From Anaerolineae bacterium (GTDB lineage: Bacteria; Chloroflexota; Anaerolineae; Aggregatilineales; Phototrophicaceae), in contig JAHDWN010000021.1 of NCBI GenBank assembly GCA_023382675.1, positions 65,789 through 110,795 on the forward strand: 45,007 bases of DNA, in the 5' to 3' direction. Of the stretch, positions 34,195 to 42,324 are shown in pieces (the first letter of the stretch is position 1; the number at the start of each line of letters is the position of its first letter). The position numbers and the translations under genes were made by a program. The notes below the pieces were generated by a model. That model was not told the DNA's origin and did no database searches. It worked only from the letters and a program-made list of their open reading frames with translations.

Positions 34195-34620
34195 ATGTCT
34201 CCGCAATCGCTCCACATTGCCCGTTTACATCATGCGCAGATCACGATTCCACACGGCGAAGAGGCGCATGCGCGTGCCTTCTATTGCGATGTGCTGGGGC
34301 TGCAAGAGATCGATAAGCCCGACTCTCTGAAAGGGCGCGGCGGTTTCTGGGTGATGATTGGCGATCAGCAACTGCATATCGGTGTAGAAGATGGTGTCGA
34401 TCGGCTGCGGACGAGGGCACATATTGCCTATCAAGTTGACAATCTGGCCGGTTGGCAAGCGCAATTACTGGCACATGGCATAGAGATCGGCGACAGCATA
34501 TCCATCCCCGGTTACGAACGCTTTGAATTCCGCGATCCGTTTGGCAATCGGGTCGAGTTCATCTGCCCAATTGACGAGGAGACGAATGCCAATACGACGA
34601 TGGGCGAGCAGCGTCAGTAA
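34195..34620 (+). CDS. VOC-family (glyoxalase/bleomycin-resistance fold) protein
   Basis: This 141-residue vicinal-oxygen-chelate protein has two beta-alpha-beta-beta-beta modules. Family marks are HHAQITIPHGEEAHARAFY, CDVLGLQEI, WVMIGDQQLHIGVED and the closing FRDPFGNRVEF. Metal ligands would be His14, His61 and Glu124 or nearby (approximate). The reaction is unknown; members include glyoxalases, dioxygenases and drug-binding proteins. A TATAAT lies 44 nt upstream. The methyltransferase gene begins 14 nt after its stop (or overlaps it if an earlier start is used). Confidence 0.85.
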   Translation: MSPQSLHIARLHHAQITIPHGEEAHARAFYCDVLGLQEIDKPDSLKGRGGFWVMIGDQQLHIGVEDGVDRLRTRAHIAYQVDNLAGWQAQLLAHGIEIGDSISIPGYERFEFRDPFGNRVEFICPIDEETNANTTMGEQRQ

Positions 34621-34633
34621 GGGTCTTCAGCGC

Positions 34634-35869
34634 ATGAGCGGAACAGACGAGGCGGGCATGACCGCGCGACAGCAGGCAATGGTCGATGATCTGAAAGCGC
34701 GGGGGCTGATTCAAACCGAGGCCGTCGAAGCGGCATTTCGCAGTGTCCCCCGTCATCTATTCCTGCCGGACGTTGCGCTTGATCGTATTTATCGAGACGA
34801 CGCCATCGTCACGCATTACAATGCGCAGCGACAGCCGATCAGCTCATCCTCGCAGCCGGCGATCATGGCGCTGATGTTGGAAATGCTGGCGCTGGAACCG
34901 GGGCATCGAGTGTTGGAAATCGGCGCGGGCACGGGCTATAACGCCGCGCTAATGGCGCACATCGTCGGCGATACGGGGCAGGTGACGACCATCGACATCG
35001 ACACCGATTTCGTCCACGAAGCGACTGAACATCTGAATGCGAGTGGCTATCGCCAGGTGCGTGTTTTATGTGGGGATGGGGCACATGGCGCGGAGACGTT
35101 CGCACCGTTCGACCGGATTATCCTCACGGTTGGTGCTGGCGATATTTCCCCCGCCTGGCGTGATCAATTACAAATGCGGGGCAGGTTAGTCCTGCCCCTG
35201 ACGTTGCGCTGTATTCCGCGGGTGATCGCCTTCAAGCGAACGTCGGATCACGGCCTGACGAGCGTCAGCGTGACCCTGGGTGGCTTCATGCCGCTGCGCG
35301 GTATCGATGCGATTGACGAGTCGTTGCGCGTTTTGCCCGGCGACCAGAAGCTTTCGTTCTGGAGCGACGGCAAAGTTGAAATCGATCCGGAAGCAGTTGC
35401 GCAGACCATGATTCTGCCTGTGCATGACGTTTCGACGGGTGTATATGCGAAGATGACGAGCACCTGGGCCGGCTGGGCGATGTGGCTTGAGCTTCACGAC
35501 CCGGCGTTTGGTCAGGTGTTCGTCGAGCGGCAGCAGCAAAAGGAACGTACACGGCTTGAACAACTTTGCGGATTGATAGAAGGTTCACAGGTTGCCGTCG
35601 TCGTCCCGGCTGGAAATCACGTGCGCAAACGACGATCTAGCGGCATTGAACTCTTGGTGCGTGTTTTCGGCAATAGTGATGCACTGGCCGAGCGCCTGAC
35701 GAATCACCTGCTCAACTGGCAGGCGGCAGGCTCTCCACCCCTGGAGGATGATTTGAGCATACAGGCCCTGCCAGCGGAAGTGCGGTTGAAACTTCGGGCG
35801 GGAGCGTTGTACGTCCGCAAGCATCACATGCAGTATTTGATCGACATTTCGCCGCCACAGAAGCAATAG
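34634..35869 (+). CDS. PCMT-type methyltransferase with extra C-terminal domain (FxLD-type)
   Basis: This 411-residue protein has an N-terminal protein-L-isoaspartate O-methyltransferase domain: VPRHLFLPDVALDRIYRDDA, SSSSQPAIMALMLEML, VLEIGAGTGYNAALMAHIVG (SAM site), VTTIDID, and DRIILTVGAGDISPAW. The segment GGFMPLRG and a further C-terminal domain of about 180 residues follow, as in the two-domain methyltransferases of the FxLD system of Actinobacteria. Such enzymes either repair isoaspartate or methylate Asp in ribosomal peptides. No precursor peptide or lanthionine synthetase is nearby, so repair or an unknown role is as likely. Start: ATG 34634. ATG 34586 has a better GAGGAG ahead of it and would overlap the VOC gene; it remains possible. 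Confidence 0.82.
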   Translation: MSGTDEAGMTARQQAMVDDLKARGLIQTEAVEAAFRSVPRHLFLPDVALDRIYRDDAIVTHYNAQRQPISSSSQPAIMALMLEMLALEPGHRVLEIGAGTGYNAALMAHIVGDTGQVTTIDIDTDFVHEATEHLNASGYRQVRVLCGDGAHGAETFAPFDRIILTVGAGDISPAWRDQLQMRGRLVLPLTLRCIPRVIAFKRTSDHGLTSVSVTLGGFMPLRGIDAIDESLRVLPGDQKLSFWSDGKVEIDPEAVAQTMILPVHDVSTGVYAKMTSTWAGWAMWLELHDPAFGQVFVERQQQKERTRLEQLCGLIEGSQVAVVVPAGNHVRKRRSSGIELLVRVFGNSDALAERLTNHLLNWQAAGSPPLEDDLSIQALPAEVRLKLRAGALYVRKHHMQYLIDISPPQKQ

Positions 35870-35878
35870 CCACGGCTT

Positions 35879-37891
35879 ATGTTGACCGTCTCCTGGCGTA
35901 ATCGGCTGCGCGAACCGGCGCTGTTCGGTTTCTATGTCGCTGTTGCTGTCCTGATCACCTACCCGATCATCACGGCCTTATCGACTCATTTTGCCGGACA
36001 TCCATTTGGCGACTCCTACGAGATCGCACGCCACATCTGGTGGATCAACACCGCGCTCAAGACCGGGCAACCGTTGTTTTTCCAACCGCTGCTCTTGTAT
36101 CCGCAGGGCATCGCGAGCGCCTACTTCTGGGGCAGTCCTCTCCAACTGTTTCCCGCGTGGCTGTTGGCTTTTGTGATGCCGCTACCGGCAGCCTTCAACG
36201 TGCAGGTCGTCTTGACGCTGGCGCTGAATGGCTGGGCGATGTCGCGGCTCGCCCGATATTTGATCGGCAGCGTACCGGTCGCGCTTGCCGCTGGAGCGCT
36301 CTACATGGCTTATCCGACCATGCAGGGGCATCTGGCTGCCGGGCACGTCGGTCTGCTTGCGCAGTGGAGCGTACCGTTGTATGTGCTGGCGCTGCTGGAC
36401 CTGCTTAAAGCAGAGACACGCCGCCAGTCGGTGGTGTCTGGTCTCGGCGCGGGTATTTGTCTGGTATTGAGCGCGCTCGGCAGTACACAGATGCCGATCT
36501 TCACGACGCTGCCGATCACAGCCTGGCTTCTCGTACGCGCGTGGCGAAATGGGCGAGATCTGCGCCGGATCGTCGCTGTGCTGGTGATCGGTGGATTGCT
36601 CACGGCGATCTTTGCGCTGCCTGCGCTGGCGGAGACGCTCGGCAGCGCTGCTTCTGTCCGTGATGAGGGCGGCACTGTGCGGTTCAGCGCCGACTTACTG
36701 GCAGTGGTCGCGCCATCTCCCTACCATCCGCTCTATCAGTCGCTGAACTACAATGCGCGCATTCTGGGCGTCGATCCGTTTGAGGGCAGCGCCTACGTTG
36801 GCATTGTCGCTGGTCTCTTGGCGCTGGTGGGATGGCTGCGCGTTCGTGCGGCGCGCGGCTGGATCTGGTTGGGTCTGGTCGCCTGGTTGCTGTCGCTTGG
36901 CCCTCTGCTGCACATCAGCGGCGAGCTAGTGACCATGCGTGCCGATGGCTATCCATCGGCGATTGCGCTGCCTTACGCCGCGCTGATGAATCTGCCGGTC
37001 GTCAATATTCTGCGCACGCCGGGGCGCTTCAATTTCACGGTCGCCCTGGTGGTTGCGATCCTGGCGGCCTACGGGATGGCGTGGCTGCTGCGACAATTGC
37101 GATCACAAAGCCGGGCACAATGGGGCGTCGCGCTGACCCTGACTGCGCTTGTATTGTTCGACTATCAGGTGTGGTGGCGCGATGGGCAGCCCAATCTGCC
37201 GGTTGTGCCCGCTGCGATCCCCTCCGAAATCGCGGCGCTGCGCGAGCGCGAGGATGTGCGCGCGGTCTTTCACATCCCCTGGCAGCACCTGCTGGTCGAT
37301 AAAGACGCGCTCTGGCTGCAAACGGCGTATCAACAACCGATGATCGCCGGGCATGTGACACGCCGAACACCGCTCGATCCCGCGCGTGGTTGGCTCTTGC
37401 AGACGCTTGACCCGGCGCTGCTCGATGTGGCAGGCGTCGATGTCATCATTCTGCATAAGCAGTGGGCGGAAGCAGATCTGATCGCCCGCGCGTTCGAGCG
37501 TTTGGGCACACCGCTCTACGAAGATGAGTCGCTGGCGGCCTGGGATGCGCCGGCGGTGACAAGTGTACTCGCGCCGGTTGTCGCTATCCCAGGCGCTGAA
37601 TCGATCTCACGCGCCGAAGCCTACGTATTCTTGCCGCAGCCGGGCGCGATCCGGCTCAAGGCCGATGTTGAAGGCAGTGCGCAGCGCTTTCAAATGGTAA
37701 TCGATGGCGTCGCATTCGCAGAGTGGGCACTGAACGGGGCGCTCTCGATTGAGGAGCACATAACGCTGGATGCGGGCTATCACACGGTGGCGCTGGCAGC
37801 CACACCCGAGTGCGAGATGTCCGGCGATCCGACCCTCGAATGCCGCGATCTTCAGGCAGACATGCGGATCACCGTCGAGCCTTCTCCTTGA
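35879..37891 (+). CDS. GT-C-like polytopic membrane protein
   Basis: This 670-residue protein has about 11-12 helices in residues 15-430, then a soluble extracytoplasmic tail. After the first helix comes HFAGHPFGDSYEIARHIWW, an acidic loop placed like the catalytic loop of GT-C enzymes. NILRTPGRFNFTVAL before a late helix is a block found in many Chloroflexota membrane glycosyltransferase-like proteins. The tail (about 430-670) includes a beta-sandwich segment (IRLKADVEGSAQRFQMVIDG) that could bind sugar. Activity is unproven. It follows the methyltransferase gene by 9 nt and precedes a GT4 glycosyltransferase by 51 nt. Confidence 0.78.
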   Translation: MLTVSWRNRLREPALFGFYVAVAVLITYPIITALSTHFAGHPFGDSYEIARHIWWINTALKTGQPLFFQPLLLYPQGIASAYFWGSPLQLFPAWLLAFVMPLPAAFNVQVVLTLALNGWAMSRLARYLIGSVPVALAAGALYMAYPTMQGHLAAGHVGLLAQWSVPLYVLALLDLLKAETRRQSVVSGLGAGICLVLSALGSTQMPIFTTLPITAWLLVRAWRNGRDLRRIVAVLVIGGLLTAIFALPALAETLGSAASVRDEGGTVRFSADLLAVVAPSPYHPLYQSLNYNARILGVDPFEGSAYVGIVAGLLALVGWLRVRAARGWIWLGLVAWLLSLGPLLHISGELVTMRADGYPSAIALPYAALMNLPVVNILRTPGRFNFTVALVVAILAAYGMAWLLRQLRSQSRAQWGVALTLTALVLFDYQVWWRDGQPNLPVVPAAIPSEIAALREREDVRAVFHIPWQHLLVDKDALWLQTAYQQPMIAGHVTRRTPLDPARGWLLQTLDPALLDVAGVDVIILHKQWAEADLIARAFERLGTPLYEDESLAAWDAPAVTSVLAPVVAIPGAESISRAEAYVFLPQPGAIRLKADVEGSAQRFQMVIDGVAFAEWALNGALSIEEHITLDAGYHTVALAATPECEMSGDPTLECRDLQADMRITVEPSP

Positions 37892-37942
37892 GCCTGAAAT
37901 TGTATACGCAGATTGTCGCGCAATGCAGTATGATTTCATCCC

Positions 37943-39088
37943 ATGAAACTATTCGTCGCATCCGGCATCTTTCATCCTGAACCCGGCGGCCCCGCCACTT
38001 ATCTGCGCGAAATCCTGCCGCAGTTTCAAGAGCGTGGTTGGGAAATTCGTGTGCTGACGTATGGCGAAGGCAGTACCGAGGGCTATGGCTACCCTCTGAC
38101 ACGCATCCCGCGCAAAATGCTGCCGCTGCGCTTGTTGGGTTACGCCACTGCTTCGCGCCCGCTGCTGGCCTGGGCAGATGTCGTCTATGTCCACACGCTG
38201 GCGCTGCCCTTGTGGGGATCGCGGCGCGCGCCACGGGTCGCGAAAGTTGTCGGCGACGAAGCCTGGGAGCGGGCGATCCGCAAAGGCTGGGTACCGCAGA
38301 CGACCGACATCGACGACTTCCAGACCCGGCATTATGATAACAATATGGCTGAACTGGACAAGGCCAAGCGCTCCCGTGAGGCGCGCGGTATGGATGCCAT
38401 TATCGTCCCCAGCCAGTATCTCAAGCGCATGGTTGTCAGTTGGGGCGTCGAGCCTGAGTGCGTACACGTGATCTATAACGCCATGCCCAGCCACAGCACT
38501 GTTGATGTTGACACGGCATCACTCACGCAGGTGGACGCGCGCGCGGCGCTTGGACTGCCCCAGGATGTGCCGCTGCTGCTGACGGCTGCGCGCCTGACTC
38601 CCTGGAAGGGCGTACAGCACTTGATTGTGGCACTGCGTTCTGTGCCGGGCGTTCATCTGCTGGTCGCTGGAGTAGGCGACATGCTGCCGGAACTGCGCTC
38701 CCTGGCGGCGCAGCATGGCCTGAGTGAGCGCGTCACCTTTCTGGGGCTGGTCGGTCGCGAACGCATGCCAACCTATATCCGCGCTGCTGATTATCTGGCG
38801 CTTTACTCCGGTTATGAAGGGCTGTCACACACGCTGCTGGAAGCGCTGCGTGAGGGCACGCCGGTTATCGCCAGTGATAAGGGCGGCAATCCAGAGGTCG
38901 TCACGCACGGCGTCAATGGGCTGCTCGCGCCATACGTCGATGTCGATGCGCTGAGTGACGTGCTCCGGCAAGCCTTCGCGCCAGGGCAGCGTTCGCGCCT
39001 GGCAGCCAATACACAGGTCGGAATCGAACGCTTCGATTTTGATCGCATGGTCGAGCAGACCAACGCTATCTTGCGCCAGTTCGTCTAG
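37943..39088 (+). CDS. GT4-family glycosyltransferase
   Basis: This 381-residue GT-B enzyme transfers a sugar from a nucleotide donor, on the cytoplasmic side. The N-terminal domain has GIFHPEPGGPATYLREILPQ, the Gly-rich acceptor loop. The C-terminal domain has LLTAARLTPWKGVQHLI, RVTFLGLVGRERMPTYI and SGYEGLSHTLLEALREGTPV, which contains the retaining EX7E motif (Glu-Gly-Leu-Ser to Glu), then DKGGNPEVVTHGVNGLL. Likely product: lipid-linked oligosaccharide or exopolysaccharide. It follows a GT-C-like membrane protein. It converges on the MBL-fold gene with a 4-nt overlap at the stops. Confidence 0.9.
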   Translation: MKLFVASGIFHPEPGGPATYLREILPQFQERGWEIRVLTYGEGSTEGYGYPLTRIPRKMLPLRLLGYATASRPLLAWADVVYVHTLALPLWGSRRAPRVAKVVGDEAWERAIRKGWVPQTTDIDDFQTRHYDNNMAELDKAKRSREARGMDAIIVPSQYLKRMVVSWGVEPECVHVIYNAMPSHSTVDVDTASLTQVDARAALGLPQDVPLLLTAARLTPWKGVQHLIVALRSVPGVHLLVAGVGDMLPELRSLAAQHGLSERVTFLGLVGRERMPTYIRAADYLALYSGYEGLSHTLLEALREGTPVIASDKGGNPEVVTHGVNGLLAPYVDVDALSDVLRQAFAPGQRSRLAANTQVGIERFDFDRMVEQTNAILRQFV

Positions 39089-40074
39089 GCGGGACGAAAC
39101 ATCCATACGTCGCCGTCTTCGCGGGCAATGTCACCCCGCTGGCGCAGATATTCGAGATGTGCCAGCGTCTCGGCGACCGCAAACCGCATTTCATGCGCGG
39201 TGAACTGCTCGAAATCGAAGACCGTCTGCGCGATCTGGAACGCCGTCGCGCCATCATGCGCCGCATCATACATCTGCGCCAGGCGTGTATCGTGATGCGC
39301 TTGCAGCTCGGTGATGCGCCCTTGCCAATCCTCGATGATGCTGCGATGCCCTGGTAGCGCCATGTTGACTTCCAGCGCCAGCAGAGCTTGCAGAGAGTCG
39401 AGGAAGCTGTGCAGCGGGCTGGGGTCTGATCCCGGCCAGATACCGACGTTAGGCGTGATCTTTGCCAGCACGTGGTCGGCACAGAAGATGAGACGGTCGG
39501 CGTCGTCGTGCAAGAGCACTTGCGCTACGCTGTGACCTGGGCCATTGATGATCTTGAAGTCGCGCGTCCCCAATCTCAGGCGCTCCCCGGCACTTATGAC
39601 GGCAATCTCCGGCGGATGGGGAGCGGTTTCTTCGCGGATTTCAGCGCCGATGCGCAGCATCGCATCAAGCATGGTTTCACCGACACCAGCGCTGTGCATC
39701 AAGGCCGCAAAATCTGTGCTGATGCCTTCGTCACGCCACCACACCTGCGCGATCATGTCGTGCTCGCGCGCCGATGTGTAGATTGGCGTGACCGTCTGAT
39801 TCCAGGCGCTCAGCCAGCCGGCCATGCCGTAGTGATCCGGGTGATGATGGGTGACGACGATCTTCTCGATGTCGCCCGGTTTGATCGCCAGTTCGGCAAA
39901 GATAGTACGCCAGCAGGCTTCGCCTTTGTCGGTATGCAGGCCTGTATCGACGATGGACCAGCCAGCAGCGCCGCGCAACAGGTAGCAGTTAACGATGCGC
40001 AGGGCGAAGGGCAGTGGCAGTTTAACCTGATAGATGTCTTCTCGGATTTGTGTGAGGGTTTCGGGTGGTGGCAT
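39085..40074 (-). CDS. metallo-beta-lactamase-fold hydrolase
   Basis: This 329-residue protein has the MBL zinc motif THHHPDHYG (HxHxDH) near residue 69, preceded by NCYLLRGAAGWSIVDTGLHT. Further ligands are seen in GPGHSVAQVLLHDDADRLIF and ALPGHRSII. The insertion after the motif and the C-terminal helices (AHHDTRLAQMYDAAHDG, EMRFAVAETLAHLEYL) match the LACTB2/glyoxalase-II-like hydrolases with a winged-helix end. Reaction unknown. The ATG at 40074 is preferred, since the 51 residues before it in the long frame are not typical of the family. It is divergent from the MOSC gene by 136 nt. Confidence 0.87.
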   Translation of the reverse strand: MPPPETLTQIREDIYQVKLPLPFALRIVNCYLLRGAAGWSIVDTGLHTDKGEACWRTIFAELAIKPGDIEKIVVTHHHPDHYGMAGWLSAWNQTVTPIYTSAREHDMIAQVWWRDEGISTDFAALMHSAGVGETMLDAMLRIGAEIREETAPHPPEIAVISAGERLRLGTRDFKIINGPGHSVAQVLLHDDADRLIFCADHVLAKITPNVGIWPGSDPSPLHSFLDSLQALLALEVNMALPGHRSIIEDWQGRITELQAHHDTRLAQMYDAAHDGATAFQIAQTVFDFEQFTAHEMRFAVAETLAHLEYLRQRGDIAREDGDVWMFRPA

Positions 40075-40210
40075 CGGCTGTTCTTGGCTGCTACGGTTCG
40101 TCACAGCCGCTAATTGAACCGCAAAGCCTGTCCCGATGCCAGACACGATTTGCCACCATCTGCGTCTTCTGGCATAGTTCCCGCGCCAATCACAATGAGA
40201 GACAAACACT

Positions 40211-41029
40211 ATGACCCTTGTCGTCACCGGCCTGTATGTTTATCCGGTCAAATCTTGCGGTGGGATTGCGCTGGATGAAGCGCAGTTGGACGCGCGCGGA
40301 ATTCGCTTCGACCGGCAGTGGATGTTTGTCGATGCCGATGGCACCTTCCTGACCCAGCGCGAATTCCCGAAGCTGGCGCTCGTCCGCACGGCATTCGATG
40401 GCGACAGTCTTGTGCTGAGCGCGCCGCACCGGCGCGATCTTTGCGTGCCGCTGGCACAGCGGGAAGACGCAAACACACTCCCGGTGGTCGTCTGGCGTGA
40501 TACGTGCCTGGCAGTGGATGCAGGCGGGCTGGCGACGGAGTGGGTGAGCCAGTTTCTAGAGTCTCCTGCTCGACTGGTGCGCATGGCCGATGAATTCGTC
40601 CGCCCAGTCGATCCGAAGTATGCGAACGGGCCGGCGCAAACCGGCTTCAGTGATGGTTTTCCTCTGCTCTTGATTTCCGAGGCGTCGCTCGATGATCTCA
40701 ACACGCGCTTGAGTGTACGTGGCAAACTGCCGCTGCCGATGAATCGCTTTCGTCCCAATCTGGTCGTCTCAGGCTGTGATGCTTATGCCGAGGATACCTG
40801 GAAGCAGGTGACGATTGGCGACACAGTGTTCGACATCGCAAAACCTTGCGCGCGTTGCGTCACCACGACGGTCGATCAGGCAACCGGCACAATCCCGGAT
40901 CATGATGAACCGTTGGCGACGCTCGCTACCTATCGACGCGGGGCGCGCGGTGTGCTCTTTGGGCAGAACGTCATTCACCGTGCCAACGGACGGATACAGA
41001 TTGGCGATACTGTCGTCCTCGATAGCTAG
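40211..41029 (+). CDS. MOSC-domain protein, YcbX-like
   Basis: This 272-residue protein has an N-terminal MOSC beta-barrel (LYVYPVKSCGGIALDEAQLD, GIRFDRQWMFVD, PKLALVRTAF) and a C-terminal MOSC domain with FPLLLISEASLDDLNTRL, MNRFRPNLVVSG and PCARCVTTTVDQATG. The Cys in PCARC is the conserved molybdenum-cofactor ligand of the YcbX and mARC proteins, which reduce N-hydroxylated compounds. A fused ferredoxin domain, present in E. coli YcbX, is absent. It has no clear operon partner. Confidence 0.9.
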   Translation: MTLVVTGLYVYPVKSCGGIALDEAQLDARGIRFDRQWMFVDADGTFLTQREFPKLALVRTAFDGDSLVLSAPHRRDLCVPLAQREDANTLPVVVWRDTCLAVDAGGLATEWVSQFLESPARLVRMADEFVRPVDPKYANGPAQTGFSDGFPLLLISEASLDDLNTRLSVRGKLPLPMNRFRPNLVVSGCDAYAEDTWKQVTIGDTVFDIAKPCARCVTTTVDQATGTIPDHDEPLATLATYRRGARGVLFGQNVIHRANGRIQIGDTVVLDS

Positions 41030-41036
41030 AGCTGGT

Positions 41037-41363
41037 CTATGGGTTTGGGTTTTGCTGCGCCATCCATTCGTCGTAGGCACTCACGTCGACCAAATCGCCA
41101 TTTTCGATCTCGGTATTGGTCAATCGTTTGTTGCTATCGAAGTAGAGATTGAGGTCTACCGTTTGGCGGCACTTTATGCCACGCACGACCTTATGCACCC
41201 AATAACTTTTGCCGTCGTCGGCGAGACTGAGGTCGTTCATGCGGTTGATGCGCACGCGGATGACCTCATCGCAGCCCTGTGGCCGCACATAATAGTAGAG
41301 GCCGTCAGGGTCGCCACTGCTTCCGCGCGATCCCCCGCCAAAGATGCGGTTTAGAAAATCCAT
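41037..41363 (-). CDS. small conserved protein of unknown function
   Basis: This 108-residue soluble protein starts MDFLNRIFGGGSRGSSGDPD (a Gly/Ser-rich lead), then YYYVRPQGCDEVIRVRINRM and a positively charged segment with VVRGIKCRQTVDLNLYFDS, ending NPNP. Such short proteins are frequent in Chloroflexota, often near signalling genes. The ATG at 41363 is preferred to a GTG 3 nt earlier. Two Cys in separate segments might bind metal or pair. It lies downstream of the response regulator, read leftward. Confidence 0.72.
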   Translation of the reverse strand: MDFLNRIFGGGSRGSSGDPDGLYYYVRPQGCDEVIRVRINRMNDLSLADDGKSYWVHKVVRGIKCRQTVDLNLYFDSNKRLTNTEIENGDLVDVSAYDEWMAQQNPNP

Positions 41364-41390
41364 CACTAGCTTACACTCTCAAATTTGACA

Positions 41391-41413
41391 GAGACGGGTG
41401 TCAAACCCGTCTC
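41391..41413 (-). terminator. hairpin between response regulator and small protein genes
   Basis: GAGACGGGT and ACCCGTCTC form a perfect 9-bp stem with a 5-nt loop. Leftward it is followed by TGTCAAATTTG, a poor U-run. It lies 20 nt after the response-regulator stop, so it may be a weak terminator or attenuator for the downstream gene. Confidence 0.45.
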
Positions 41414-41432
41414 ATAATACACTGATCATGAG

Positions 41433-42122
41433 TCACGTGCGGCTGACGAAGCGATAGCCGACACCGCGCGAGGTGAGGATGTAATCCGGACGTTCCGGGT
41501 CGTGCTCGACTTTCTGCCTGAGGTAGTGAATGTACAGCTTCAGACTATCGATGGCATCGCCATATTCTTCGCCCCAGGCCTCTGTGACCAATTCCTGCCG
41601 GGGCACGACACGGCCCGCATTGCGCACCAGGACGCTGAGCAAACTGAATTCTTTGGGCGTCAAATGTTTCAGCTCGCTACGGACGCGCACCTCGCGATTC
41701 ATGAAATTGATGCGAAACTCACCGTTATTGAAGCTGAGTTCTTCGCTCAGGTTCTGCTTCGGCGCGCGGCGCAGATGCGCTTTAACACGGGCGACCAGTT
41801 CATCGTTGTCGTAGGGCTTGGCGATGTAATCATCGGCGCCCAATTCCAGACCCCGAACCACGTCTGCCGTCTCATCTTTGGCTGTTAGAAAGATGATGGG
41901 CATGTCCGACATATCCCGCAGGCGGCGGCAGACTTCCCAACCATCCATGTCAGGCATCATCACGTCGAGCAAGACGAGATCTGGTTGGTGGCGATAAGCC
42001 TTGCGCAAGCCATCCTCGGCGCTGAAAGCCTTCACGACTTCATAGCCGCGACGCTCAAGCAGCAGCGCGATCAGTTGTACCGTCGTATCTTCATCGTCGA
42101 TCACGAGGATTTTCTCTGCCAT
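41433..42122 (-). CDS. OmpR/PhoB-family response regulator
   Basis: This 229-residue two-domain regulator has an N-terminal receiver domain: VIDDEDTT (acidic pair), LVLLDVMMPDMDGWE (phosphorylated Asp near residue 53), IFLTAKDE (Thr/Lys) and LELGADDYIAKPYD. The C-terminal winged helix (about 130-229) has HLTPKEFSLLSVLVRNAGRV, YIHYLRQKVEHDPERPDYI and TSRGVGYRF. No histidine kinase gene is adjacent, so it is an orphan here. It is divergent from a Ser/Thr kinase gene across 202 nt that hold repeated AGGTTT sites. The ATG at 42122 is preferred over GTG 3 nt earlier. Confidence 0.93.
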   Translation of the reverse strand: MAEKILVIDDEDTTVQLIALLLERRGYEVVKAFSAEDGLRKAYRHQPDLVLLDVMMPDMDGWEVCRRLRDMSDMPIIFLTAKDETADVVRGLELGADDYIAKPYDNDELVARVKAHLRRAPKQNLSEELSFNNGEFRINFMNREVRVRSELKHLTPKEFSLLSVLVRNAGRVVPRQELVTEAWGEEYGDAIDSLKLYIHYLRQKVEHDPERPDYILTSRGVGYRFVSRT

Positions 42123-42165
42123 CACCTCTGCGCTCCACAGGTTGCGTTTCTAACGAAAATGTTGC

Positions 42166-42216
42166 AGGTTTCAAACCTAATGTAGCACGAACGCCTATTC
42201 GAATCAAGTAGGTTTG
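42166..42216. promoter_or_regulatory. AGGTTT repeats between response regulator and kinase genes
   Basis: AGGTTTCAAACCT (42166-42178) is a palindrome with 6-bp arms, and AGGTTTG recurs at 42210-42216, 44 bp later. Direct or inverted hexamers like these are typical OmpR-family sites, so the response regulator may control itself and the kinase gene (inference). Confidence 0.4.
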
Positions 42217-42276
42217 CATGAAGGTTACGAAAAATGCGCTGCTTTGCTTAACGTCTATCATGCGTTATGTTTGGCA

Positions 42277-42285
42277 TGTTACAAT
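42277..42285 (+). promoter_or_regulatory. extended -10 promoter of the kinase gene
   Basis: TGTTACAAT is an extended -10 (TGn plus TACAAT, 5 of 6 to consensus). Transcription would start near 42292, 33 nt before the ATG at 42325. The -35 is not recognisable, as is usual for extended -10 promoters. Confidence 0.45.
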
Positions 42286-42324
42286 CCGTCGGTGGTATGA
42301 CATCGAAAACAAAATCAGCATCTT

